Shown here: piece after piece, positions 25,659 through 39,320 of the stretch
Layout of the letters: each line of letters opens with the position of its first letter
How positions within the stretch are numbered: the stretch's first letter is position 1
NCBI RefSeq assembly: GCF_000499385.1
Contig: NW_013653353.1
Coordinates: 62,001 to 126,000, forward strand
Length of the DNA stretch: 64,000 nt
Direction: 5' to 3'
Origin: Eimeria necatrix
Lineage: Eukaryota > Apicomplexa > Conoidasida > Eucoccidiorida > Eimeriidae
Notes under the pieces: generated by a model
The model's database searches: none
What the model saw: only the letters and a program-made list of their open reading frames with translations
Told to the model about the DNA's origin: nothing
Position numbers and translations under genes: made by a program

Positions 25659-27008
25659 ATGGCATCTTCCACCCCTTTTAAATTACTGAAAGCCCCCCCG
25701 GTGCCTGCGCCAACAGGTCGTCGCCCAATCGGCTTTCGCGGTACGCGCATTCTTCACACCCCAGGAGCCAGGAGTTTACATAAAATCAGTTGTCCCTTGC
25801 ACAGTTTTGTTTTCTACTGGAGTATCTGCCTTTGTATTACACCAGAATCAAACAAAACGAGCCATTTTTACGCTTGTATCCCTTTGCAACTCAGGGAACC
25901 ATCAACATAAAAAGGCTCTTTATGATCCCGTATTCAAAACAACAAAAGTGAGACCACTCTGAAGCCGTGTGTTCTATTCTTGTAATGCCTCATATGCGGC
26001 CTGTTAACGTTTGCAAATCACGCGTCTTCGGTTTCCTTTGGTACGGCTTCTTGAACGTGAAAATTTGCACGAAAACGTTGTTGCCAGTCACACATGCACT
26101 TCTAAGTGCCCCATATTTTCGAATTGACAGGCATATGACTTGATGCTCGCAGGTTCCTTCCAATTTAGTGCCTCGGTTCCCTATAGATTGGCGCAATGGG
26201 GGCCGCGCATTGTTGGTGGCTGCTCTCCACAAGTTGGAGGGAAACTACCGTATATTACAGAATCAGCAGCCTCTGCTGCATTGCCAGGCCCCTCTAGATC
26301 CAGGTTCACTTGCGGCAGCAGGCGATAGCTCCTCAGGGTGCTGCTCGCTGGAGACGCTTACTTCTTTGGGAAGGCGGTGCAGCGCCAGAGCAGGCGCTGC
26401 TGCTGGGGCGGCTGCTAAGCGACTTGTACTGAGACATAAGAGGTCATTACAGTGGCAAGAGGGAGGCTTTTGCAGCAGCAGGTGCGGCATGACGTGCAGC
26501 AAAAGCCCATGGAGGTGTTTGTGCTCTTGGAGATGTAGAGGCGTACATCAGCATGCGAACCGGATGGACGCTATTTTGATGAGTCACAAGGGACGAGTAG
26601 AACCCGAAAAGCCTCTTTTTGCTGTGAAGAGGGCAGAAGTGGCCCCTTCTAGGTAAGACATGTGCGCGCATTCTAGGTCTATTGAAAGCTGCAGCCGTGC
26701 ATCTGACTGGTGCCAGAAGATGTAAAGAAAAGTAGGCCTAAACTCCCCGCATCTGCTTCTTGTCCCGTAGGCTGCCGAGCGAGGGCATGCTATTTTGCGC
26801 CCAAGGCGGCGGATTTGTTTCAACTAGTGAGAAACTGCATTCTGCTTTCGCTGAATATGATGCAAAAGAAGAACGACATGCAACCGCGGAGCAGCGGTCT
26901 CGTGCAGTTGCTTTCGGGGGAGAAGACTCGGACACTGACAGCGATCATGAGGAGTGCACAGACGAAGAGGCAGAGGAGTTGGTGAAGTTTATGTCGGGCG
27001 TCGTGTAA
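25659..27008 (+). CDS. Hypothetical protein with acidic C-terminus
   Basis: Family not recognised. Exons 25659-25740, 26169-26652 and 26771-27008 join with consistent phases to 267 aa. The first exon encodes a Pro/Arg-rich leader (PPVPAPTGRRPIGFR). The second begins PRFPIDWRNGGRALLVAALHK, which looks like a folded helix, then passes into an Ala/Arg/Cys-rich segment that may hide an unrecognised intron. The last exon has GGGFVSTSEKLHSAFAEYD, then a strongly acidic stretch (EDSDTDSDHEECTDEEAEEL) and ends KFMSGVV. The stop is followed by a divergent intergenic gap before the convergent ABCG gene. The middle exon is the least certain; the first and last look genuinely coding because of splice phase agreement and composition. 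Confidence 0.6.
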
Positions 27009-27900
27009 AGATGCTCCTCCATAGTGCTCGCGCTTGACATTGCATGCACGCATCCATTGCCAGTTACTCAGAGACGGCGGAGCATACGGGAGCAACCTGC
27101 CCTATATGGGTGCCCTATATGGGAGAATGTACCGCGAGGCAAATGAGCACCCTTGTACGTGTAATTACGTCTATGTGCAGTTGATCCTTGTCTAGGCGGC
27201 AAGCCAGTAATTTCCGAAGTGAGCTTTTTAAGCGTGGTTTTTCCTATCCGTGCATCCAGTGTAGTGTCTTTACAGTGGGCTTAAACGCATGCCTTCCACA
27301 CGCCAACCCCTTGAAAATATTTTTAGCTTTAGTTGCATTCAAACCGAATGCCAACAGTCTCCTCAGAATGCAACAAGTTCAAACGAACGCGTTGTGTTTG
27401 TCCTTAGTGTGCTCACAGCGTGCTCTTACTTCATGTAGGGCTATGATCGTCACTAGCTAGCCCCTGTCAAGAATCCATCAGACGCATCATGTTACATGTA
27501 TTAAAAACGGCGAGTTCAAAAGGTGCACGTAGCTCTCATGCTACACACAGGCTTATTATAAAAACCTTCCGACTGCGTACACGGCATAGCGGTGGCCCTT
27601 CGTTGTGTGCTCAATGAAGCATTCCAAATTTTGCCCTTTGCCAATGATGCACGAGAAAAATGGAAAATGAAGTACTGGCGTCACTTGCGGCGGTTGATTA
27701 GTAAGAGAAATCCAAGACCCAGCAGCCGGTATCTGCACAAGCAAAGCAGCTCTCCAAGACGCACTGGTCTGCCTCCACAGAGCAAACACTCTGTGTACCG
27801 TACACTCGAGGCGCATGACTGGCAGCGTTTTGTCTTTAAAGTGCTTACAGGATGATCTGTATCAGAAGCATCAAGGCGCTAAACCAGTACGAGTCCTGAT
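27009..27900. other. Intergenic gap between convergent genes
   Basis: This stretch carries the 3' flanks of the hypothetical plus-strand gene and the minus-strand ABCG gene. A short direct repeat, TGCCCTATATGGG-like, occurs twice near 27097-27123. A basic open frame at 27592-27855 (plus) lacks motifs and splice context, so it is not called as a gene. Confidence 0.45.
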
Positions 27901-30900
27901 CTAGGGCGTAGTACCGCAGTACCTGTGTACGAGAAAACGAACGAAAGACCGTGCAGGAAAATGAGCAAACTGGAAGATTGCTGCAAAGAGAAAACCTGGT
28001 ACAAGCAGAGCAGGAAACACCTGGAGATTTTTGAGCGACAGCAGTGCATCGATGATCATTATGCTTGTCTGCACATGAGTAATGATACGCTCAGTTCTAC
28101 GTAAGAATTTGTGAAGTCGGAGACCTGTTCGCCAGTTGAGTAGCACTGGGGAGGGAGAACTTCAGGCGGACACGGATCCAACTCAACTCCCTCTGTTATG
28201 ACAGCACAAACAGAAGGAATTACATGCCTTTCACGCTCGCCCATGGACGTGTACTGCTATGAGTGTCTGCATAGGTGGAACCGCCTGCAGGCTGAAGTCT
28301 TTGCAGTGGCAGCTTACCCCAAACTGCGTGCATCACGCCAGACCACCCCCACCGGAAAGGCGAGATGTACTACACGGTCAATGCCAACGCACGCAAGCAG
28401 CCAGTAAAAGTTCTTCAGTTCGAATCGCACACTGCCTCTCGTCATCTCCAGTAGTTAGACCAGTAGTTAGCCCTGGCGCCTTCACATCTTATGATGCCCG
28501 CTAGCATCAAAGGTTCAACAGGGAAGATCCTTCTAGGTGCATGTGCCATAGGGCGCTCTCTTCGCTTTTTTCGGCAAGCCACGTAAAGTTTTAGTTTGCT
28601 TACCTGTAGCCAAATCCAAAACCTTGGCATGTTAGATAAAATAACCATGAATCCGGACATGAGGACAAGGGGCATGAACAGTATGGGTATCATTGTCGAG
28701 GCGAACTGCAGCTGTTGATAAGCACGCAGTAGCAAGCGCATCTTCACGTGAAGCTGGGCACTTCTACCTAGGCAATTCCCCGCATTTTGCATAAATAATG
28801 AACGCGCAGGGCCGACTAAATAAGTAAGGAAGGCATTTGCTGAGGCACGAAACTACTCTGCCACTTCAAGGTCCGATGAAATGCGTCCACGGAGATTGGG
28901 GGGAGTCGTACCATGCAGTAAACACGAACATACTACGGCAACTAGAATAAAAAGCGCAAACAAGTCATTCAAAGACGCGACCGTGTCGTTCTGTTGCGGG
29001 CATGTCCACTGTGTGTTCGCTGGGCAGTACACATACGAGAAGCTAATCTTGCAGATAATATAGCGCGAGACTTACAGTAGGAGCCACACTGGATATTACA
29101 TAGCCAATTGAAATGGCACTATTGGTTGCCAGCAAGATGAACAGCAGGCCCAGTAGCCAGCGCACTGGTGCATCGTTCAGGCCAACCATATACCACGCAA
29201 TGCTGAATCACAACACGCAGGACGAAGACTCGACAGTCTTGAGTTATACACTCTTTCCCATCTGTGGGCCACTGGGCCTTTATATATATAGGGAGCACGC
29301 AAAAACGCATCACTAAGTTAAATATGAGATACAGCTCAATTTATTGCTTGCTGTACCTTTTCAAAAAGCGCGCTAGGCAGGCAAAAATATGGGCTATGTG
29401 AAAGGTGCCTTCACAGGCAATTTAGCGAATTCTTACGTTGCGAAAACTATAGGAAAAAGCATCTGCAGAGAGAAATCGGCAATAATTTTACCGCAATAAT
29501 ACGAGGTAAGGCGGTACAGACCGGCCTGGTACTCTCGTACGGCCAACACCTTGTCGCTGGTGAACGTTTGTAGCACAGAAACCATACCAAGGCTTCCCTG
29601 CAAAAAAGAAAATTCGCTTGCTTCTCCAGATGGATGCAAATAAATTCTCCTTGAGACGCATGCAAATGGAATGGATAGGCAGTTGTCAGCAACTATATTC
29701 ATACTGAACTGGCACTAAAAAGCATCGCTGCATCTGAGTCTCTAGCGTGCGCTATTGCTTCTGTCCCTAATCCCTTAGTGACTCTCAGCGTGTTGTCCTT
29801 GGAGTGGTCCTGTTCCCCGCACACTCCGACGTTACGCCAGGCATATATACTTCGGCATACCTGATTTAAGACAATGAAGATTGTGGCGCCGTTTCTAGAC
29901 AAGTAGTTGTTTGGCGCTAGCCGGAGAAAAATCAGGCCTGCGATGATCGAAAGCGCTAGAGTCTGCACCACTCGAGCCTGAAATACTCTCGGGTTTCGAC
30001 TATTGCTGATAAAGCTTCGATGAATCAAGGTACATAATTCCTCGGACCTTCAGTGGCATAACAGAAACAGCACAAGCTCGCAATCAACACCGTCCCGGAA
30101 GCAGCGCTACACATGCATTCGAAAAGATTCCACAAATGCACAAAGTATCAGGAAATGTTCACAAACTCAAGCTGAAGTCAAGCTGGTTGAATAAATCGCG
30201 CTTTGCACACTGCTCACGGCTCACCAGCTGGGCTTATACTTGTCGGAAAGCTCCTTCGCCGGCTCTAACTCCATTTCGACGGGACTTCGCGTCTCTGTAG
30301 AAGTTCAAGGAAAAACAGCACGTACGTTCAGTTACACCCACTGGGCAGGAGACGTGTGAATGCAGCTGAGATCCTTTGCTCCACCAGTGGCAGGCTGTGC
30401 AGACTGCATGCATATTCAACACTGCATATTTTTTTGCCGGCAGAGCGCAATCTGCCACACAAGCCCAGCAGATGAGTGGCGTAACACATTCTGCGACTAT
30501 GATCTTTGCTAGCCGCGCAGGTCATAGAAGTGATGGATGGCCGATTAGCAACTGGAAGCGACGTTTCCGATCCACGATAGCATCAAAACGAACAAAGTAG
30601 GAAGAAAAGTGCGAACAATTGACCTGTCTTGCTTATTTCAGCATCCTGAAGCGAAGAGGACACAAAAAGAAGCAGCCAAGCAAGAGCTCAGCTGCGCCCT
30701 AAAATATATAAGACTTCAGAAAGGTCTCTTCCGAAGGTTTTCTGCTGCACCACGGAGTTAAGAAGAAGAGATAAACAAGAAGAGATTAATGGGCCTTGTG
30801 AAGCGATGCATTTTGTGAAGATAAGAGCATGCAAACTCCGCAAAATATTGCAAACTGCAGTGTTTCCCTGCTGCAAGTGTCACACAGCTACACACACAGT

Positions 30901-33900
30901 GCGCTGTCATGCCAGCTGTCCCATTATAAGTTCATTTGGAATAACTCGCAAGCAAAGCGATGGGATGGATGCTCTTGAAGTATATCGGACCGCGCAATAT
31001 AACTTCACAACGCCCCCAGCTCGTTTCATGCGCTGCCGCTTTTAACTAATGCTGTTAAATGTTGTTTACCTGTCCACCGTGGCCGCTTTGAAAAGCTCCA
31101 GCATCCTGCATTGCCTGGATGTGCTTCTCCCGCACATTCGCCTGAAGAACGAAGAGCAGTGCAGAGGGAAGCGCAGAACAACCGCGGCAACGGACTCTGC
31201 CTAGGTGCACATGTACTTCACCATAGGTTTTCCTTCTACCATTAAAAAAGAAGTGTCGTACACACATGTGCGCGTCTACTCACCCACTCAGCAACAAAGG
31301 CAACGCCTGTGTGTTTCCACCGTTCTGCCAGTCTGCAAAGTAAGCACCACAGATACTATATCACGGTCATCACTTAAGACAGGGCAACATAAACGTACAA
31401 AAACGAAATGAGTCGGTCGCACCAGTACGTTTGTAGCAGCGCAACGCACGCTACTCAAAGTGCTGTGTGTCGGCAGCATGAAGCTGCTGCGAGTGTGAAA
31501 TGTGCGTAACTGAGTCCTGATAGGCCTAAATGCTCCAACAACACAAATTTAGCACGTGCCACTTAAATAAGTTTATAACCGACTTCAGGTAAGTTCCTGC
31601 TGGGGCGAATGCCGTAGATAAGCCGAATGGACCAAAGTTATCGCCTACAATCATGTGCCACTAATGAATACGTACTTCTCAGGAGTTAATTCAATTGCAT
31701 CGTCTGGTTGTTTGCCTTGTCTAAGCTGCTGTTTCACGAGCAACTCAAGAAGGAATTCTGGGACACTGGTGAAAGGTGGGCACGGGAGGCCCAAACGCGA
31801 GAAGTACAACAGAGTCGCCTCGCGGTCTCCGTAGAACACCACACGGCCTTGGCTAAGAAGAAGCACTTTTGAAAACATATTGAATATATTCGAGCTCGGT
31901 TGATGAATCGTGCATATAATGGTTCGTCCTGTACGAAGAGCAGGTGCAAACAAACAGATTAGCATTTATAGTGACTGCACAGGAACTAGGCACGCAAAAA
32001 GATAACCCTTCCGATTATCATTTTTGCGTGCGTAGCCCGATATATCACACAAAATGTGAAGAGAGGCTTCGGCTTCGTTCCAGCTCAAAAACTTTGCTTC
32101 CAAAGTCCACTTGAAAGTAAACGCACGAGCGCAGGCGGTCTCACCTCGATCTGCTAAGTGTCTGAAGATACGCATAACATTCTCGGCTATAAACGAGTCC
32201 AGGCCGGTGGTTGGCTCGTCCGCAAATATAACAGACGGGTTTGTCATCATCTCCGTAGCAATATTCAGACGCTTCTTCTCCCCTCCACTGATGCCCCTAA
32301 AACCACGTGAATGATCACAAAAAATAAAGCCAAAATGCTGCAAAAATGATGAAACACGCTTGTCTCTAACACCTCTATAGAGTAAACAGAAGAGATGTCG
32401 GCAAAAATGGGCGTACGAAGATCAGAGATATATCATTGCACCTGCAACCTCACAAACTTACCTCTTTGCCGCCATCTGAATATTTCCAATCCTCGAGTTT
32501 CTGACTTTGGTCAGGCCATAGAGCTCCACCAGACGATCAACAAGCTTCGACCTCTCTTCCTTTTTCCATCCAGTCCGCAGTCTTGCCTGTGCCATTCGCA
32601 GATGACAGAAGCCTCAGATACTGTGGAAACGCAGCAATATCCTACTCAAAAGACTATACCGGGGGAGACAAATAACAGCGCCTTCGACATGTCTCGCAAG
32701 TCCTTGTCAAAGCGTGCACTGCCTCCTGCTAGTTTGTGGAGCTGCATGCATCCTGGAGAAGGCTTCAGATGAAATACAAGGAGATAACATGTAGGCGTAT
32801 TAAGGAACACAAAGAGTGCCCCCACTCAAACCGGCGAGCTCAACCCACCACGCAGTCTAGATGCTCCTCTACTGTTAGGAATCCGTAGAATATATCACTT
32901 TGTTGTATGTAGCAGCAGATTCGCTTCACTTCAGCGGGCCCCAGCGTCTTGCCGTTGAATAATACAGAACCCCCATTTGTGACGATTCGACGACTCAAAA
33001 CTGCACGCACCCCAAAAAAAAAGGACAAATATTCTCTGCATGACCACATACACGCAAGTGAGCTCATTAAACGGTTAATGACCGCTGCTTGCAAGCATGC
33101 AAGTTCAGCTGTGTGCAACCCTCGGTTTATCCACCTGCCATGCTGGTATGTTTGTTAGCCAAGATGAACTCTTATTATTAAAGCAGCCCCTCTTTCGCAA
33201 GGTGTAACAGAACGCACACAATAAAGTATACGCACCGTTGAGAAGAGTGGACTTGCCCGCTCCGCTGGCCCCCATAAGTGCCACTGAACGCAAAACGTCA
33301 CAAAGGTAAATGTCACAGTGCCCAGGGCGAAGCTTGTCTGCTCTAGTCTGAGCTAGAGCCTCAATACCGTTAATGAGCTTCAATATGAAGTGTCCCCGCA
33401 TCAGTAGTTGCATAGCCAGCGTATTAAGCTAACGAACAATTGCTCTCACCCATCTCTCCGGGGTGCACAGTCCCACTGACATCCATAAGGAGCGTCTTGC
33501 TCTGAGAAGGAGTTACAGCACGTGCAATCTGATTTACAAATGGGAGAGCGAGCACTCCGGTGAACCTCTTGTGGACGTTCACTTTCACTGAATATCAAAG
33601 CGCAAAAGACAAGAGGGCATGCATCCATCACCCCGTCGGCAAGGTTTCCCAGAGCAATCTTACAAACACAATGGGAGGTTTCTATTCGGATGGGTTTAGA
33701 CTGTCCTCTCTGCAAGCCAGCTTCTCCCTACCACGCGTTTAGATACCCTGAAAGCGGAGCTTGCCTCCTCAAATGGGTCCCAAATGCCAGATAGTTGCCA
33801 TGTACACTGTGCGTGTTGAAAGCTTCAGACTTACAAGACAGTTCGTCGAAAGATATTGTCACAGGCGGACACGGTCGAAGGTTTTTTAGACGCTCGTACG

Positions 33901-34147
33901 TTAGGTTCTGCTCATCAGCATCAGAAGGAGGCGTAGTTCCACTCTCCGTGACGGCTGGCACTTCTCCATCGCCGCACACCGATCTCCTGTCTACAGAGCT
34001 GCGCCCACTCTTGAGGCTCTGCATGCTGCGGCGACGAAGAAAAACCTCGGATGCCGCTGCATTTAGAGCCTCGCAGCAGTCCCCAGCTCCTGCTGGAGGC
34101 ATAGCATTAGATATGTGTCGTAAGACCTCTTCCTGAGACGCTGGCAT
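27901..34147 (-). CDS. ABCG-family half-transporter (NBD followed by TMD)
   Basis: ATP-driven exporter of the White/ABCG subfamily, expected to dimerise in a membrane. Substrate is unknown; lipids, sterols or xenobiotics are typical for the family. Exons on the minus strand: 33835-34147, 33450-33554, 33236-33283, 32849-33000, 32462-32586, 32145-32296, 31676-31928, 31070-31141, 30225-30284, 29861-30047, 29437-29597, 29076-29202, 28604-28711, 28125-28253, 27901-28068; sum 719 aa, in phase throughout. Order: Ser/Asp-rich N-terminus with VTISFDELS strand, Walker [10 protein letters not shown] (about 144-152), Q-loop region YIQQSD, signature GISGGEKKR (about 249-257), Walker [14 protein letters not shown] (D274, E275), H-loop [11 protein letters not shown] (H307), linker, then hydrophobic helices including [34 protein letters not shown] and a C-terminal CPP...TGEQ loop before the last helix. 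All catalytic motifs are intact. Weakest junctions are the acceptors of exon 2 (after 33554) and exon 9 (after 30284). Confidence 0.92.
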
Positions 34148-37100
34148 CTCCACAAGAAGACGACACGTGAACAAGTGCCTTTTTGGCGTTTTTTGACAAA
34201 CGCAACACACTGGGTTTGATGCAGAAGCTCAAAAGGAGACAACCTTAAAGAGGCCCAGCCAACCGCCTCCACGGCGACACGGAGCGTAGCAGGCTCCCGC
34301 GAAAAGCTTCAAACTCAGGCACTTTCTCTGCAATGAGAGTTAAACTACAAAATTAAGAGTCAGAGCCCCTTACTGTGGGGCTGCAAAATAAAAAAATGCC
34401 AACGACCCAACAGACCACCAGGACTCCGGAAGCCCCGGACGGTGACGCTGAGAAGGGGCTTCTCCTGAGATGCCAACGTTCTTATGTGCCAGTTGTTTAG
34501 AGCCTCAGCACAAATTTTAACCTATCATTACGCAAAGGCTGCTTAGCTACAATCCAAACGCACTTGGCTTGAACTCCTCGTGTCTTTGCAGACTCGCCTT
34601 GTATATTTGCTGGGTCATGCTGATACCACTGCCCGGTGGTAGGGAAGATCTCTACCTGCGAGTCTTCGAATAATGTCTTTTCAGCTAGATTTTATTTTTT
34701 GTGGTGGCCCGGAATCCAAATGCAGCTTACCCCGGATGCGCACTTCCAATGTAAGCTCCGAATCATTTTCCAGGGTTCCACATCGTCGGCGAAGCAGGTA
34801 AAGGAACTGCACTGAATCATACGTAGGCATCTAACTGCCTAGCTCAGAATCTTGGAGCAAGTCGCATTAGTGCATGCATTTCGTTGTACGATCCAGCGAC
34901 GTTCAATGCTCGTATATCTTATCTTTGTTTGACGTTTCTAGAAGCGGCAGACTTGCCTGAATGCAGTGTACTTAGCTCTGCAATAATAATATGGCATCAC
35001 TAGCCATATAATACTTTCATTTAGGTCATCGAAAGCGAATTGTGGGACCGTGCTGCCAACCAGCATGAACGCCACAGTGGCTGGTGGCTGGTCCAGCACA
35101 CTACTCGGTTTGTCTTGCAAACTGCCTTGTTCATTCCACATAAACAGAATAGTGGTGTATTATTAATATAAGAGTACAAATAGCTGCATGGATTCAAGGG
35201 AAAAGCTCAGGCCCTACAGGCGCACTACAGAATGTCGTGAGGATCGGAAATTTTGGATACTCCAGCGCAAGAAAAATTGAGCGGCAAAGTAGCCGCAAAA
35301 CAGTGCTACGGGAAGATTCAGAGGATATGCTGATTTCTTGCGACCCATAAGACTGGGCGCAATGCAGGCAACAATTGAGAAAACTAGGTCTGAGGGGACA
35401 AGGACTTCGAGCTTAGTCGCTCCAGCAAATTCTTCGCTGAGACAAAGTGATGGATTGCTAACTGTCTCCTGGAGGCGACAAAGCTCGACTGGCCGCCCTG
35501 GCTGTCTGCACAGTGTAGCTTCCGCCTCTTATTAGACGAACATATTTTAGTGCTGACAAATCTAAACAGACACGTTGTGTCCTCTATCTTGCAGCTTAAC
35601 TTGCATCTGCGCGCTGCCGGAGGCTAGGCAGGGGTATTTCTCCACTACCTAATATTTTGCAAATAAGAAGAAAAATATCTTGGTGTGACTCTGATGCTAC
35701 ACCAAAGTAAACTGGCGGCGTGGCGCTTGATTCTGCTGTGTTCGTTGTCTGTGATCCTGCGATGGCGAATACTTGTTTGAGCACGTAAGGACCGTCACTA
35801 TGCGGCTGTCACAATTAGGCGAAGGAATAGATGACATACTAGACCTAGCAACTCCTCTCGACCAAATGAAGGAGGAGTGGGGCTGGCTTGAAGCAAGCCA
35901 TTTCACCCAGTTTGTTGCCCTAAAATCACTGCCTTCAACGCTAACCAGATTTGCCTCCATTCCGCCTCCACTAGCACCACGCACACCACATCAATCCGGT
36001 CAAGTCCTGCCGGAGAGTGTCCACATATATCCTGTCTCTCCTGGTGGTTCGCTTCATCACCAAGCCGGCTGTCTACTTGGTAGCCTCGTGTGCTGCAGAC
36101 CGTCTCTTTTATGCCACTAGTCAGCTTTGCTCCTACACATCTCACCCGTACTCGCTATATAGACCCATGAGTAACAATGTCCTCTCATGGCACCTGCTCT
36201 GCATTGGAAGGGCTCAAAAATCATCAATCAAGCTGTGTGGTATCTAGGCGTGTATTGCTGTGCACGATAGACTACGCGATGATGCCCCCATCCGGGTGCA
36301 GCGGGTTTTGCGTTACGGACAGTTTGCTATGAACTTCTGTATTCCTTTAACCTTGTTTGGGAAAGTTCGGTTTAAACTGGAGCTGGTGGGCCCCTCACTC
36401 AGCTGGGATCTGCCTGGCGCTCAACAGAAAAGCCGCGGAAGATACTCAACGTAGCCGGCAAGCCCGATATATGTATGCTATGTACTTTCATATACAATTT
36501 GGCTCCCATAATTGTCCTGTCAGTAAGCTAGTATTCCCTAATCCGGAGCGTTGGGCCATCCCCGCGCCGTGGATCCCGCTTTCCCCGACGGGCATGCCAC
36601 CTGGTGTTTTCCATTTTGTCCCAATGCTTTGTTATTATCCAGCTCTTCTACTGGAAGGATATTTTGCAAAACCATGAGCTGCCTTGAATTTGGGAACGCC
36701 GATAGATGCATAAACTTCCCCAGTTCAGCAATGTCCATATACCAACAAGAGGCTGCTGAAGGTCCAGCGGTCCAGGGGGTGCCGGCTTGTGCGTTGTAGC
36801 AAAATACGCACCACTACAATGCACCCCAGGAAAAACCTTCAAGGTGATATAATTTATTTCGCGAAGAATGACGACAAAGACCGAAGCAACTACCGTGCAT
36901 AGATATTTCGTCATCAGTCGGTCACGCGCAGTGTGTTCCGCAGTCCAACGTGGGTGTTGAAGCTTGCAATCGGTAATGAAGCTGCATTGTGCCGCACTGC
37001 CACAAACGGAGGGAAAAGCATCCGGGGTTATAGAGCTAAATATCTAGGGAAAGCGTACCTCCACTGGAGATGCTTAGACACTTTCAATGCCTTGATAATG

Positions 37101-38723
37101 TCTGTAGTCAGCAGTGCTAGCTACGCACCTCTCTTGGCTGAATAGCAGAGAGATATGACTCACCTACATTACTGCCGGCAAAGCCTCTGGTGCTGCCAAC
37201 AGCCATATGCTGAATCTGAAAATGGACAAAGTGTTGTTCAAGAGCCTGGGTCTATGAAATAATGACTTTTTATGCCTCAGTACGTGTATCTTTGCCTTCA
37301 GTGAAGACAGACAGAACAGCATCTATGTGACCAGTCAGGGAGGAAACGTATTGGCGGAGCTGAGCATTATCCTAGCTGGGTGCTCCTCACTACATCCCCC
37401 GCACCCAGAGTCGCCCAAAGACTAGTTACCAGCGTCCAGCCTATAGGTAACTGACCTATGGCACAAATTTCATATGAATCACCTCACCTATGCTGGAGCA
37501 GCAGATACAATCCGAAATAGTCATCTTAGCTTGCCCCAGCACAGATTCTCGGAGCTCGCTACACTGCGCTGCAGGGTGGAAACCCGTTGCAAGGGGCATG
37601 CCGCACCAGTCTGGATCCTTCCACACTAGCCTGAAGAGAGATCTAATAATATTTCCGCAACAAGTTTCGTTAGGCTAATAGACAGACTGCTTCGCGTGTC
37701 CAAGTAAGTCCCATTTGCTGTTTTATCGGACAAGTGAATTGGCTGGAGCTAATTCGGGCACTCTCCGCGGCGGACACCAGTGGCTGTCCAAGCCAGTTTC
37801 TTTTCCTTTTTTCTTCTGTAGTTCCTCACCTGAGCACTGTGCATTTGATGAGCCGTCGTCTTAGGCACTAAAATTTAGTAGACACCGCATTTCATGTCAG
37901 AAACGTTAAGGGTAAGCTGGCCTTCCGCAATACGTGAGTTTCGGCGGTGCACGCGCCAAACCGGCATTAGCAGTTGATGGCGTGAAGCTCAAGGCCCCCT
38001 GAATTTCCGCCTTACTGGCATTTAAACCTGGCGAGCATAGGAGCTGGCGAACGTAGCCTTTTTGTGGGCTGATTGCTCGAGGGATATTCAACGAACTTCT
38101 TTGTCTTGGTAGTTTCTTGGTGCCTGCCTTCCTCATGGTCGCTTCTTCTGACTATCTGTGTCAAGTCCTCCATTTTAGGCTTGTCAAGTCAAAAGCTGGG
38201 TTCCCTTAGAGGCAGAAGGTCAGGAAAGGTAAACATATGCTGCACTGGCTCGTGCCTCCCACGCCTCTCCATTATGGCTGGCTGTCTTCGCTTGGCTGTA
38301 TCCAACTGCATGGCTTCAACACCGGAAACATCACTAGTCAACCATATACCATACCTCAAATTCATTCGTAGATGAAGGACTCCCTAGTAAGAAGGAAGCA
38401 ACAAAACTACTGCTGATTTCCCAAGTAGGGCGTCAGATCAGTATCCGAGCTTCAGACTATTATCATTTGCCTACACCACAGAAAGATTTTAGGATCCATA
38501 AGTACGGATTGGGAGGTCCGTAGGTGCCGGCTACGGGTGCCGTCACGTAAAAGCCGCCAGCAGAAATTTTCCTGCCATATTTGGGGCCCAAGTTCCCTTT
38601 TCGAAGTAAAGAAAAAGCAGAAACAAACAAGGAACAACTGTACCGGAGCAAAAGAATCAGGTCTTTTACAACCGTCCGCCTGCTCTGCCCCACGACCCTT
38701 CCCAGCCCGACGAGCCGACTGCC
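34148..38723. other. Gene-poor stretch right of the ABCG gene
   Basis: No exon with a recognisable domain was found. Its left edge should contain the ABCG promoter and 5' UTR. Several open frames between 35600 and 36700 overlap on both strands and could be relics of mobile DNA, but no reverse transcriptase, integrase or gag motif could be read with confidence. A minus-strand frame at 37906-38136 was considered as a reverse-transcriptase relic and rejected. Confidence 0.4.
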
Positions 38724-39320
38724 ATGTTGAGAGTTCTGGCCTTGGCCGCGACTGAGACGATCTTGCTAGTCGACAAGAAGTACAGCTGTATTGTAATAAT
38801 ACTAGGGGGCTTCACTATACCCTCTGAGCACCTGCGGTCGCCGCATATGCTCTTAAAAGAAGTACAAGCGCTTTTCTGTGCAATGTTCAAGCACTATGTA
38901 CTCAGATTCGTATGCACGTGTGGTGACTGCGATGACTACACGAGCCTAAAGAGGCACGTGCTTGGAGATCCTCATTGGATTCCTTTTTTGTTGCATGGAG
39001 AGTATTTAGGCGCAAACTATTTCGTTTTGGCATTGTGTAGCGACCAAAGGCGCTCAAGACTGATCTATTTTGGGTCTCTACACACGATTTTCTGTGGTTC
39101 CAGTGCTGTCTTCCCCTATCCCACTTGCGTGAATACTGGTCAGGAGGGGGTCCGAAAAAGGATAATGCATGCGCTAGTGCTCTTCACGCAATTAAAGAGG
39201 AGCCCACTCAGGGTCTTGAGATCTACTCTCCCTCTAGCTAAGTGCTACGAGCACGAGAAGGATACAGTATTTACCTGCACTTTGTCGCAGCTCATGGTAT
39301 ATCTCAGTACCCACGTGTAA
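38724..39320 (+). CDS. Uncharacterised 198-codon open reading frame
   Basis: A single uninterrupted frame starts at a true ATG and runs 198 codons to TAA at 39318-39320. The product is rich in hydrophobic residues and Cys, with a hydrophobic start and a CTCGDCDDYTSLKRH segment in which two Cys pairs precede a His, but no known zinc-finger spacing is met. No splice sites are needed. Its length is near the upper end of what chance gives in this much sequence at this base composition, and no homology is recognised, so it may be a spurious frame, a lineage-specific gene, or a relic. Confidence 0.25.
   Translation: MLRVLALAATETILLVDKKYSCIVIILGGFTIPSEHLRSPHMLLKEVQALFCAMFKHYVLRFVCTCGDCDDYTSLKRHVLGDPHWIPFLLHGEYLGANYFVLALCSDQRRSRLIYFGSLHTIFCGSSAVFPYPTCVNTGQEGVRKRIMHALVLFTQLKRSPLRVLRSTLPLAKCYEHEKDTVFTCTLSQLMVYLSTHV

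Noticed and set aside
28400..28440. AGTTCGAATCGCAC, resembling a tRNA T-loop
   Set aside because: No matching acceptor stem, D-arm or anticodon arm could be placed in the preceding 70 bases.
37906..38136. Minus-strand frame with GLNASKAEIQGALSFTPST, reminiscent of the segment after the reverse-transcriptase core in gypsy elements
   Set aside because: Neither the YxDD core nor other reverse-transcriptase motifs are readable upstream on the same strand; the similarity is short and could be chance.
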